A stretch of DNA of 6,217 nucleotides, from assembly GCA_012274175.1 (NCBI GenBank), contig JAAOZZ010000080.1, positions 1 through 6,217 of the forward strand, read 5' to 3'. A model generated the notes under the pieces. That model saw only the letters and a program-made list of their open reading frames with translations. It ran no database searches and had not been told where the DNA came from. The position numbers and the translations under genes were made by a program. How positions within the stretch are numbered: the first letter of the stretch is position 1; every line of letters starts with the position of its first letter. Source of the DNA: Betaproteobacteria bacterium. GTDB taxonomy: Bacteria; Pseudomonadota; Gammaproteobacteria; Burkholderiales; Usitatibacteraceae. Positions 1 to 5,825 of this stretch are shown piece after piece.

Positions 1-651
1 CATCTCGCGCTGCCGGGGGGGCGATACGTGGCGCCCCAGGGCGCGGGGCACGCCGCGGCGGCACGCCCCCGCGCGGCGACGTCCGCCGACCGGGTCCTGG
101 CCGGCTCGCTCTACGCCCTGATCGCGGGCCTCGCCTCGTTCCTCAACTCGGCGATGTCGTCCCACATGATCGGGATCTTCGCCGGACTGGGCGTGGCAGC
201 GTCCGCCGCAGTGTGGATCTCGTCGCTGCGCGGCATCGGGCAGACGGCCGCGCGCATGGCCGAGGTCGTCTTCGGCCGCCGCGTCGATCCCGTCGCGTTG
301 AACCTCGCCGCCGCGGCGGTGCTGCCGTTCGCGTTCCTCGCGGGCCTGCTGAGCGGCGAGTTCGTCGCGGCGGCGGCGGCGTTCGCGTTCTTCTACGGCG
401 CCGGGAACGGCGTGTCGACCATCACGCGTGGCACGCTTCCGCTGGTGCTCTTCGATCACCGCACCTACGGCACCGTCGTGGGCAAGCTGCTCGCCCCGGG
501 ATTCGTGCTCGCGGCCGCCGCACCGCTCGCCTACGCGGAGGTGGCCGAGCGTTTCGGGTCGGCGGGCTCGCTCTACGTCTCCGTGGTCGTTGCGACGATG
601 TCCCTGGCGGCGAGCGCCGTGCTCGCGGCACGCTTCCGCGCGCGGCCCTAG
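1..651 (+). CDS. MFS transporter, C-terminal half (5' truncated by window edge)
   Basis: The frame is open from base 1 to the TAG at 649-651. The visible 216 residues are the C-terminal part of an inner-membrane transporter. About six hydrophobic segments can be seen, beginning near VLAGSLYALIAGLASFL, MIGIFAGLGVAASAAVW, VALNLAAAAVLPFAFLAGLL, FVAAAAAFAFFYGAGNG, LLAPGFVLAAAAPLAYA and SLYVSVVVATMSLAASAVL. Six segments match TM7-12 of a 12-helix major facilitator. The stretch LRGIGQTAARM after the second helix and GAGNGVSTITRGTLPL in the fourth helix and its loop are typical of MFS C-domains. The GTG at 28 is an internal codon in my view, because the frame continues upstream without a stop (HLALPGGRY) and a start at 28 would leave only half a transporter. 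The substrate cannot be told from this half. No clear terminator follows; the next gene starts 157 nt downstream on the same strand. Confidence 0.82.
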   Translation, partial: HLALPGGRYVAPQGAGHAAAARPRAATSADRVLAGSLYALIAGLASFLNSAMSSHMIGIFAGLGVAASAAVWISSLRGIGQTAARMAEVVFGRRVDPVALNLAAAAVLPFAFLAGLLSGEFVAAAAAFAFFYGAGNGVSTITRGTLPLVLFDHRTYGTVVGKLLAPGFVLAAAAPLAYAEVAERFGSAGSLYVSVVVATMSLAASAVLAARFRARP

Positions 652-808
652 GCCGCCCGGAGCAGCGCGCCACAACGAGCGTTACTCGCGGAGCGCGGGA
701 TTTCCCGAAAATGGCCGTGGGCGAGTGACCGCGTATCTTCAGTTCCCCTTAAGTTTGCCGGCGTAGCGTGACCTGGAAGTCGTACCGCTTCGTCGAAAGG
801 TCGCTGCA

Positions 809-1270
809 ATGCCGTTGCCCGAGCGCCAGCGCCCGAGAGTCCTGGTCGCCTGCACCCCCGAGGGCTTTCCGGTCCTCCATGGAATTCTCGGGGACGCCGT
901 GGAGCTGGTACCGGTGCATTCCGAGGAAGAGGCGCTGCGCCGGCTGGCGCGCGACGCCCGCGTGGCGCTGCTCCTGTGCAGCATGCGATTCGACGATTCC
1001 CGCATGCTCGATCTCGTGCGCGACGCGGTCGTGGGACACCCACGCATCCCCTGCGTCTGCTGCCGGGTGAATCCCGGCTCCCATTTGAGCGACGAATCGC
1101 TGCATGGGGCGTTCGTCGCCGCGGGGTTCCTCGGAGCGCAGGAATTCATCGACCTGCCGGAGCTGGAGGCCGCGCTCGGCGCGCCGCGCGCGCGGGAGCG
1201 ATTCCGCGCGATCGTGCTCGGACACCTGGAGCCGGATCGCGTGTGCGGCGGCGAGAGCCGCGCGGCCTAG
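809..1270 (+). CDS. Uncharacterised small protein, probable degenerate receiver-like (pseudo-REC) domain
   Basis: This 153-residue soluble protein has no signal peptide or membrane segment. ATG 809 is preceded by GAAAGG (795-800) with 8 nt spacing, a good ribosome binding site. The order of hydrophobic strands resembles a CheY-like fold: RVLVAC (10-15), VELVPV (31-36), VALLLCSM (52-59), PCVCCRV (81-87) and AQEFIDLP (110-117), alternating with helices. The position where a receiver has its phospho-aspartate (end of the third strand) is Cys57, and the acidic pair after strand 1 is absent, so phosphotransfer is unlikely. Five cysteines (15, 57, 82, 84, 85) lie at strand ends. I recall similar uncharacterised proteins with a phrase like HFDESRMFDLLR in Betaproteobacteria; here it is RFDDSRMLDLVR. 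The fold is inferred from pattern only and the function is unknown. An intrinsic terminator lies 85 nt past the stop, so the gene probably ends its transcript. Confidence 0.72.
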   Translation: MPLPERQRPRVLVACTPEGFPVLHGILGDAVELVPVHSEEEALRRLARDARVALLLCSMRFDDSRMLDLVRDAVVGHPRIPCVCCRVNPGSHLSDESLHGAFVAAGFLGAQEFIDLPELEAALGAPRARERFRAIVLGHLEPDRVCGGESRAA

Positions 1271-1322
1271 CGGCCCAGGTTCAGGTTCCCGAAAGTGTTT
1301 TGCGCCATCATGGGCGCTGGGA

Positions 1323-1349
1323 TTCTTGCCGTTCCTCCGGCGGCAAGGA
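1323..1349 (+). repeat. Inverted repeat (first of two tandem hairpins)
   Basis: Bases 1323-1331 (ttcttgccg) pair with 1341-1349 (cggcaagga), including one G-U pair, around a 9-nt loop. It sits 5 nt before the strong terminator hairpin, in the 151-nt gap between two convergent genes. No T-run follows it on either strand. It may add to 3'-end stability of the upstream transcript or act for the minus-strand gene, but no function is demonstrated. Confidence 0.45.
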
Positions 1350-1354
1350 ATTGG

Positions 1355-1385
1355 AACTCGGCGAATTTTTTCGCCGAGTTTTTTT
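1355..1385 (+). terminator. Rho-independent terminator of the pseudo-receiver gene
   Basis: A perfect 11-bp stem (aactcggcgaa at 1355-1365 with ttcgccgagtt at 1370-1380) encloses a TTTT loop and is followed by TTTTT at 1381-1385. The T-tract is on the plus strand only. On the minus strand the stem is followed by ccaattcc, so the element is oriented to end transcription of the 809-1270 gene and not of the convergent peptidase gene. Confidence 0.85.
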
Positions 1386-1421
1386 GTCCTGCGCGGCGGA
1401 TGTGGCGCCGCGCAGTTCGCC

Positions 1422-3275
1422 TCACTTGCCGCGCCGCGCGAGGATCGCCTCGATCTCGTCCATGATGCGGTTCATGCGCGTGGCCACCGCCACGTAGGGC
1501 GCCGGCGTCGCGAGGTCCACGCCCGCGGCCTTCACCAGCTCGTACGGGTAGTCCGAGCTTCCCGAGGAGAGCATCTTCAGGTAGCGCTCCCGCACGCCCG
1601 GCTCGCCCTTGAGGATCGCCTCGGCGAAGAGCGAGCTCGCGGCAATCGAGGTGGCGTACTGGTACACGTAGAAGTTGTAGTAGAAGTGCGGGATGTACGC
1701 CCATTCCACGGCGTACTGGTCGTCGATCTTGACCACGCCTTCCTTGTCGCCGTGATAGCGCTAGAGGATGTCGCCGTAGATCTTCGTGATCTTGTCACCG
1801 GTGAGCGCCTCGCCCCGGTCCACCCGCGCGTGCACGTCGCGCTCGAACTCGGCGAACATCGCCTGGCGGAAGAACGTCGTGCGCAAGCCCTCGAGGGCGC
1901 TTCCCAGGTAGAGCAGCCGCTCGTCGTCGCTCTTGGAGGTCTTCAGCATGTGGTCGAGCAGCAGCGCCTCATTGAGCGTCGAGGCGATCTCGGCCACGAA
2001 TGTCGCGTAGCGCGAAGTGACGAAGGGCTGCGCGTGGTTGGACAGGTACGAATGCATCGCATGGCCCCACTCGTGGGCGATGGTGGAGACGGACTCGTAG
2101 TTGTCGGTGTAGTTGATGAGCAGGTACGGGTGCACGTCGTAGGCCGAGCCCGCCATGTGGGCGCCCGACAGCTTGCGGGGCCGCGGGTACACGTCCATCC
2201 AGCGGCCGGCGAGGCCCTTGCGCATCTCCTCCACGTAGGCCGGGCCCAGGGGCTTCACGGCGTCCAGCATGAGCTGCTTGCCCTCGTCGATGGGGTATTG
2301 CCGCCCTCCGCCAACGAGCGGCGGATACATGTCGTAGTAGCGTATCTCCTTCACGCCCAGCATCCGAGCGCGCAGCCGGAAATAGCGGTACAGCGTGGGC
2401 AGCTCCGCATTGGCCTGGGCGATGAGCGTGTCGTACACCTGCACCGGGACCTTGTTGCGGTCCAGCGACGCGGTGATGGAATCCGGGTAGTGGCGGATCT
2501 TCGCGTTGACGGTGTCTTCCTTGAGGTTGGAATAGAAGGTCACGCCGAAGGTGCGCTCGAATTCCTTGAAGGTGCCGAAGAACGCGTCGAACACCTTCTT
2601 GCGGTCGGCGCGGTCGCTCGCTTCGCGGTACTTCGTGTAGGCCGACTGGTCGAGCTTCGCCTCGGTCCCGTCGGAGAGCTTCACCGTGGGCCACGGCATG
2701 TCGGCGTTGGACAGGATCTGGTAGGCCGCTCCCCCGGCGCCCGAGGACAGGCTGAAGGCGGCCACGATCTGCTCGCCCTCGGCGTCGAGCGTGTGGGGCG
2801 CGGCGCGCAGGATGTCGTCCACCGGATGGCGGTAGGGCGCGAGGCCGCTGTCGGCGGCGAAGAAGGCGTCGACCTTGGCGCTTCCCATGGCGAGGACCTC
2901 GGGGCGCATGAAGGAGGTGGCCTCGCCCAGCTTCGAGCCCAGCACCTGGCTCCTCTGGCTCAGCTCCAGGCTCGAGGAGGCGCCCGTGTCCGCGGAGAAG
3001 AGCTCGTTGGCGTAGACGGCCATGCGCGAATAGCGCTTGGCCATATCGGAGCGCAGGTCGAGGCATTCATGGAAACGCGCGGCGGAATCCCCCAGGTGTC
3101 CCCGGCACGATTCGAAGGTCTTCATCTGCAGCTCGAGGCGCGCGGCATCGGCATCCCAGGCCTGGGTGTCCGGATAGAGGTCCGCCAGGTTCCAGCGGTC
3201 CTCGGGGCGTTCGGCCGCCCAGGCGGTGGAGGTGGCGGTGGCGAGGGCGATGCACAGCAGCAGTCGGGAGTTCAT
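1422..3275 (-). pseudogene. pepF: Secreted M3-family oligoendopeptidase (PepF-like), interrupted by an in-frame amber codon
   Basis: This reads as a zinc oligopeptidase of family M3 (oligoendopeptidase F type), which cuts short peptides. From ATG 3275 the frame spans 617 codons, with a TAG at codon 505 (1761-1763) and the normal TGA at 1422-1424. The N-terminus MNSRLLLCIALATATSTAWA then AE is a signal peptide with an AWA cleavage site, so the enzyme would be periplasmic or exported. That is why I prefer this start to the in-frame Met at 3332, which adds 19 non-hydrophobic residues. The zinc motif HEWGH is at residues 401-405 (2061-2075), and Glu429 in FVAEIAS is the expected third ligand. After the stop the same frame continues without any shift into RYHGDKEGVVKIDDQYAVEW and the conserved His/Tyr-rich motif IPHFYYNFYVYQYATS (528-543), which helps bind substrate in this family. 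Termination at TAG would leave a 504-residue product with zinc site but without that motif. A true nonsense mutation, a sequencing error, or readthrough all fit. Family assignment is firm; functional status is not. Confidence 0.88.
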
Positions 3276-3303
3276 GGGGGATTCCGGCTCGGAAGATGGG
3301 CGC

Positions 3304-3332
3304 ATTGTGGACATCGACCGCCCCGCGTGCAA
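3304..3332 (-). promoter_or_regulatory. Possible sigma-70-type promoter for the M3 peptidase gene
   Basis: On the minus strand TTGCAC (3327-3332) and CACAAT (3304-3309) are separated by exactly 17 nt. They match the consensus at 3/6 and 4/6 positions. Transcription would begin near 3297, about 20 nt before the ATG at 3275, which agrees with the signal-peptide start and excludes the upstream Met at 3332. The match is modest and could be chance, though the region is less GC-rich than its surroundings. I see no convincing promoter for the divergent MEDS gene in the same 165-nt gap; TTGGTC and TAGGAA near 3350-3375 are too closely spaced. Confidence 0.28.
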
Positions 3333-3440
3333 TCCCGCCGCAACATTTGGTCAATTAACTTCCAGCGTAGGAATCGGCCGACATTTCGCGGCCAGGAGGG
3401 CTGGTAGCATCGAGCGCAAGTCCACGAGGGCGTACACGCA

Positions 3441-4022
3441 ATGGCTTCGGTTCCAGGCATCCAACCGGTGCGCTCCAGGATTTTCTGGGGTGAAATGGCG
3501 CCCTGCGAGCATCTCATGCAGGTCTACGGGGATGAAGACGTGTTCCTCGATTCGCTTACCGGATTTGTGGGCGGGGGACTGCGCGAAGGCGAAAGCGCCA
3601 TCGTGCTGGCTACCGCCCCGCACCTGCACGCGCTGGAAAAGCGCTTGCGCGCCGATGGCATCGACGTGGACCGGGCGCGCTGGGAAGACCGCTATGTCGC
3701 GCTGCTCGCCGAGGAGACCCTGGGAAAGTTCATGGTGGACGGCTGGCCCGACGATGAACGCTTCCTCGCCACCATGGGCGAGCTGCTCGAGCGCACACGC
3801 CGTCACGGTCGCACCGTGCGCGCCTTCGGCGAGCTCGTGGCCGTGCTCTGGTCGCGGGGCATGTGCGCGGCCACGGTGCGGCTCGAGCTCCTGTGGGCGA
3901 AGCTCGTGCAGGAAGAGCGCTTCGCGCTTTTCTGCGCCTATCCGAAGGCGGGCTTCACCGAGCATCCCGAGGCCTACATCCGGCAGCTCTGCACCGCCCA
4001 TTCGAGGACCATTCCCGGCTAG
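3441..4022 (+). CDS. Stand-alone MEDS-domain sensory protein
   Basis: The 193-residue product is almost entirely one MEDS domain (methanogen/methylotroph, DcmR sensory domain), a cytoplasmic sensor module that the family literature suggests binds small hydrocarbon-type ligands. Diagnostic stretches in order are WGEMAPCEHLMQVYGDEDVFLDSL (16-39, quoted here by position; key residues Cys22, His24, Tyr29), the GFVGGGLREGE turn (41-51), AIVLAT (53-58), the AEETLGKFMVDGWPD segment (90-104), VRAFGELVAVLW (126-137) and FALFCAYP (161-168). No kinase, HTH or output domain is attached, so it must act through a partner or as a ligand-binding protein. ATG 3441 has GAGGG 10 nt upstream (3426-3430), and the sequence before residue 16 fits homologues as I remember them. 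It is divergent from the M3 peptidase and heads a same-strand run with the ABM remnant (50 nt later) and the DNA glycosylase. Ligand and output are unknown. Confidence 0.85.
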   Translation: MASVPGIQPVRSRIFWGEMAPCEHLMQVYGDEDVFLDSLTGFVGGGLREGESAIVLATAPHLHALEKRLRADGIDVDRARWEDRYVALLAEETLGKFMVDGWPDDERFLATMGELLERTRRHGRTVRAFGELVAVLWSRGMCAATVRLELLWAKLVQEERFALFCAYPKAGFTEHPEAYIRQLCTAHSRTIPG

Positions 4023-4037
4023 CATGGCGCCTGGGCA

Positions 4038-4052
4038 CCGGGATTTTCCCGG
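4038..4052 (+). repeat. Small GC-rich inverted repeat in the MEDS-ABM spacer
   Basis: ccggga (4038-4043) and tcccgg (4047-4052) form a 6-bp stem with a 3-nt loop, 10 nt before the GGGAGG ribosome binding site of the next gene. There is no T-tract, so it is not a terminator. It could modestly affect downstream translation or mRNA processing, or be chance in GC-rich DNA. Confidence 0.25.
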
Positions 4053-4072
4053 GGCCGTGGCCGGGAGGTTCC

Positions 4073-4282
4073 ATGATCGCCGTCATTTTCGAGCTGTGGC
4101 CCGGGCGCGAGGAGCAGGCGGTGCGGGCATGGCGCAACGTCGAAGCCCATCGCGCGGCGCAGGCTCGCGGTCGCTCCGGGGTGTTCGCCGATTACCGGCT
4201 GCGCGTGGCCTCGGTCATGCGCGATTACGGCAAGGGTGAACGGGCCGAGGCGCCGGACGACAGCCGCGCCGCCCATTCCTAG
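4073..4282 (+). CDS. Internally deleted ABM-domain (antibiotic biosynthesis monooxygenase-like) protein, probably non-functional
   Basis: This 69-residue frame begins at ATG 4073 behind GGGAGG (4063-4068, 4 nt spacing) and ends at TAG 4280-4282. Residues 1-10 (MIAVIFELWP) are the first strand of a typical ABM-fold protein. From residue 12 on (REEQAVRAWRN, then VEAHRAAQARGRSGVF, ADYRLRVASVMRDYG and EAPDDSRAAH) the protein matches the C-terminal half of the same family. The usual middle, roughly 45 residues containing the first helix and the next strands up to a phrase like SLSFW, is missing, with no frameshift or stop at the joint. Complete members are about 105-115 residues, act as small dimeric ferredoxin-fold enzymes or binding proteins, and could not fold normally without this part. 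The frame, start and ribosome site remain intact, so a short protein may still be made. It lies between the MEDS gene and the glycosylase (15 nt gap) in a probable operon. Family call is from remembered consensus; the deletion is inferred from it. Confidence 0.7.
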   Translation: MIAVIFELWPGREEQAVRAWRNVEAHRAAQARGRSGVFADYRLRVASVMRDYGKGERAEAPDDSRAAHS

Positions 4283-4297
4283 CTCGCCGTCGCTCCG

Positions 4298-4870
4298 ATG
4301 GCGCCCCGGGCCACGACGCGCAAGCTTCCAAGGTCCTTCTACGACCGCGATACCGTCGTCGTGGCCCAGGAGCTGCTCGGCAAGCACCTGGTCCACGTGG
4401 TGGGCGGCGTGGAGCGGGTGGGGCGCATCGTCGAGGTGGAGGCCTACCTCGGTCCCCACGACCTCGCGGCCCATTCCGCGAAGGGACTCACGGAGCGCAC
4501 GCGCGTGATGTTCGGCCCGCCCGGCCACGCGTACCTCTACTTCGTCTACGGCATGCATTGGTGCATGAACGTCGTCACGCAAGCCGAAGGGGTAGCCTCC
4601 GCCGTCCTGCTGCGCGCGCTCGAGCCGGTGCGCAACGTGCACGGTCGCACCCAGGGCCCGGCGCTGCTGTGCAAGGCGATGGACCTGGACCGGCGCTGCA
4701 ACGGCCACGACCTCCTGAGCGACGACCTCTACGTGGCAAGCGCCGGGCGCGAAGCGCCGCCGATCCGCGTCGCCAGGCGGCCGCGCATCGGCGTGGACTA
4801 CGCGGGTCACTGGGCGCGCAGGCTGCTGCGCTTCTACATCCGCGGCAATGCCTACGTCTCGCGGCCCTGA
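4298..4870 (+). CDS. mpg: DNA-3-methyladenine glycosylase (AAG/MPG family)
   Basis: This is a monofunctional base-excision repair glycosylase that flips out and removes alkylated purines such as 3-methyladenine and, in many members, hypoxanthine. The 190-residue length is usual for bacterial members. The core motif IVEVEAYLGPHDLAAHS (44-60) holds Glu48, Tyr50 and His59, which align with human AAG Glu125, Tyr127 and His136. MFGPPGHAYLYFVYGMHWCMN (71-91) supplies Tyr81 (Tyr159 in human) and Asn91 (Asn169), and VLLRALEP (103-110) supplies Arg106 (Arg182). All key residues are present, so it should be active. TRKLPRSFYDRDTVVVAQELLGK at 7-29 is the normal N-terminal start of the fold. ATG 4298 comes 15 nt after the upstream stop, which is in the same frame; no clear Shine-Dalgarno site is visible, so translation may be coupled to the upstream frame. 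Its last 19 bp overlap the convergent nudC gene, and no terminator lies between. Confidence 0.95.
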   Translation: MAPRATTRKLPRSFYDRDTVVVAQELLGKHLVHVVGGVERVGRIVEVEAYLGPHDLAAHSAKGLTERTRVMFGPPGHAYLYFVYGMHWCMNVVTQAEGVASAVLLRALEPVRNVHGRTQGPALLCKAMDLDRRCNGHDLLSDDLYVASAGREAPPIRVARRPRIGVDYAGHWARRLLRFYIRGNAYVSRP

Positions 4871-5682
4871 GCGCGCGGCAGGTTCGCGTCGATGAGGGCG
4901 CGGGAGATGGACTGGCGCGGCGAGAGCTGCGGCAGCGCGTCCCCTGGGCGGAACCAGCGCGCCTCGGCGATCTCGCGTGCGTCCGGGCGCACCTCGCCGC
5001 CGGCGTACTCGGCGGTGAAGGCGAGCATGAGCGATCCGGGGAAGGGCCACGACTGGCTCGCGAAGTAGCGCAGGTCCGCCACCTCCACGCCCACTTCCTC
5101 GCGCACCTCGCGGTGGATCGCATCCTCCACCGACTCGCCCGGCTCCAGGAATCCGGCGAGCGCGCTGAAGCGCCCGGGCGGCGCGGCCACGTTGCGCGCG
5201 AGCAGCAGGTCCGCTCCGCGCTTGACCAGCACCATCATCGCCGGGGAGATGCGCGGGTAGGCCGAATGGCCGCAAGCGCACTTCATCACCCGCTCGCCGG
5301 GCACGCGCGCCATGGGACGGCCGCACGCTCCACAGAAGCGATGGCTGCGCGCCCAGTCGGCGATCTGGAAGGCCCTGCCCGCCACCGCGAGCATGGCCTC
5401 GTCCATGCGCCCGAAGAGCGCGCGCAGCCCGCTGAACCCGAAGCCGGCGAGCGGGGCGGCCTCGCGCGGCAGCCACGTCGCGCGGCAGTAGGTCTCCCCA
5501 TACATGCCCACGGGAACGAGCATTTCGGGATCGACGCCCAGCGACGCGAACTCCGCGGCATCGGGCAACGCGAGGTCCGCTTCGCGCAGCATGAGCTCGT
5601 TGCCGCGGAAGGCGAAGGTGCGGGCGCCGGGGGACTCGACCGGTGCCAGCAGCGGGCGGAAAGTGAGAGGTGTTTCGATCAA
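4852..5682 (-). CDS. nudC: NAD(H) pyrophosphatase NudC (Nudix hydrolase)
   Basis: NudC hydrolyses NADH/NAD to nicotinamide mononucleotide and AMP, and in E. coli also removes NAD caps from RNA. The 276-residue protein has the full layout: an N-terminal domain (1-110), a zinc ribbon with Cys117/Cys120 and Cys135/Cys137, a Nudix fold, the complete Nudix box GX5EX7REUXEEXGU at 177-199 (Gly177, Glu183, Arg191-Glu192, Glu195-Glu196, Gly198), and the NudC signature SQSWPFPGS at 209-217. The usual signature is SQPWPFPxS, so Ser211 replaces Pro. The second zinc pair is CxC rather than the CxxC of E. coli, a variant I believe occurs in related bacteria. The start is TTG at 5680-5682; an in-frame TAA at 5692-5694 forbids any longer version, and the next Met (31) would remove conserved N-terminal sequence. 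The end overlaps the convergent glycosylase by 19 bp. Confidence 0.94.
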   Translation of the reverse strand: MIETPLTFRPLLAPVESPGARTFAFRGNELMLREADLALPDAAEFASLGVDPEMLVPVGMYGETYCRATWLPREAAPLAGFGFSGLRALFGRMDEAMLAVAGRAFQIADWARSHRFCGACGRPMARVPGERVMKCACGHSAYPRISPAMMVLVKRGADLLLARNVAAPPGRFSALAGFLEPGESVEDAIHREVREEVGVEVADLRYFASQSWPFPGSLMLAFTAEYAGGEVRPDAREIAEARWFRPGDALPQLSPRQSISRALIDANLPRAQGRET

Positions 5683-5690
5683 GCCTCGAT

Positions 5691-5718
5691 TTTATATCGG
5701 CGCGGCCTGCCCCTTCAC
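5691..5718 (-). promoter_or_regulatory. Probable nudC promoter with TATAAA -10 box
   Basis: On the minus strand TATAAA (5691-5696) stands out as an AT-rich island in very GC-rich DNA, with GTGAAG (5713-5718) 16 nt upstream as a weak -35 (3/6). The predicted start of transcription, about 7 nt past the -10, falls at roughly 5683-5685, within a few bases of the TTG start codon at 5682. If this is the promoter in use, the mRNA would be leaderless or nearly so. Confidence 0.42.
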
Positions 5719-5797
5719 GCGCTCCTCGATGCGTACGGTGCCGGCGCGCGGCCGGCGCGGTCCCGGGCGGGATTCGATTACCATCGGGAGCAGCCTT

Positions 5798-5807
5798 CTC
5801 TCGAGAG
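5798..5807. repeat. Perfect 10-bp palindrome CTCTCGAGAG upstream of the dehydratase start
   Basis: The sequence CTCTCGAGAG reads the same on both strands. It lies in the divergent nudC / dehydratase intergenic region, 18 nt before the proposed TTG start and 6 nt before an in-frame ATC. Its right half, GAGAG, could serve as a weak Shine-Dalgarno site. It could also be an operator half-site or chance. Confidence 0.3.
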
Positions 5808-5825
5808 CGTCCCATCATCGAGCCC

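Noticed and set aside
28..30. GTG as the start of the MFS gene
   Set aside because: The frame continues upstream to base 1 and only six transmembrane segments follow, so the true start is outside the window.
740..780. A possible flagellar (sigma-28) or sigma-54 promoter around cccttaagtttgccggcg
   Set aside because: The TTAAG part resembles a sigma-28 -35, but no GCCGATAA-like -10 occurs at the right distance, and no good TGGCAC-N5-TTGC pair is present.
1761..1763. The TAG as a pyrrolysine codon or programmed recoding site
   Set aside because: Pyrrolysine is known mainly from methylamine methyltransferases, not M3 peptidases, and no recoding structure or Pyl genes are visible here. Mutation, sequencing error or plain readthrough are simpler.
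3276..3332. An upstream Met (3332) as the start of the M3 peptidase
   Set aside because: It would put 19 non-hydrophobic residues before a clear signal peptide, and it lies at or before the best promoter match. ATG 3275 is preferred.
1104..3407. A 767-codon plus-strand open frame running antisense through the M3 peptidase gene
   Set aside because: It is an antisense shadow of a GC-rich coding region. The translation is full of Arg, Val, His and Gly without any family motif, and the peptidase on the other strand has clear catalytic motifs.
5740..5759. Direct repeat GCCGGCGCG (5740-5748 and 5751-5759)
   Set aside because: It is only 9 bp in a region that is nearly all G and C, so chance is likely; there is no further copy to support an operator array.
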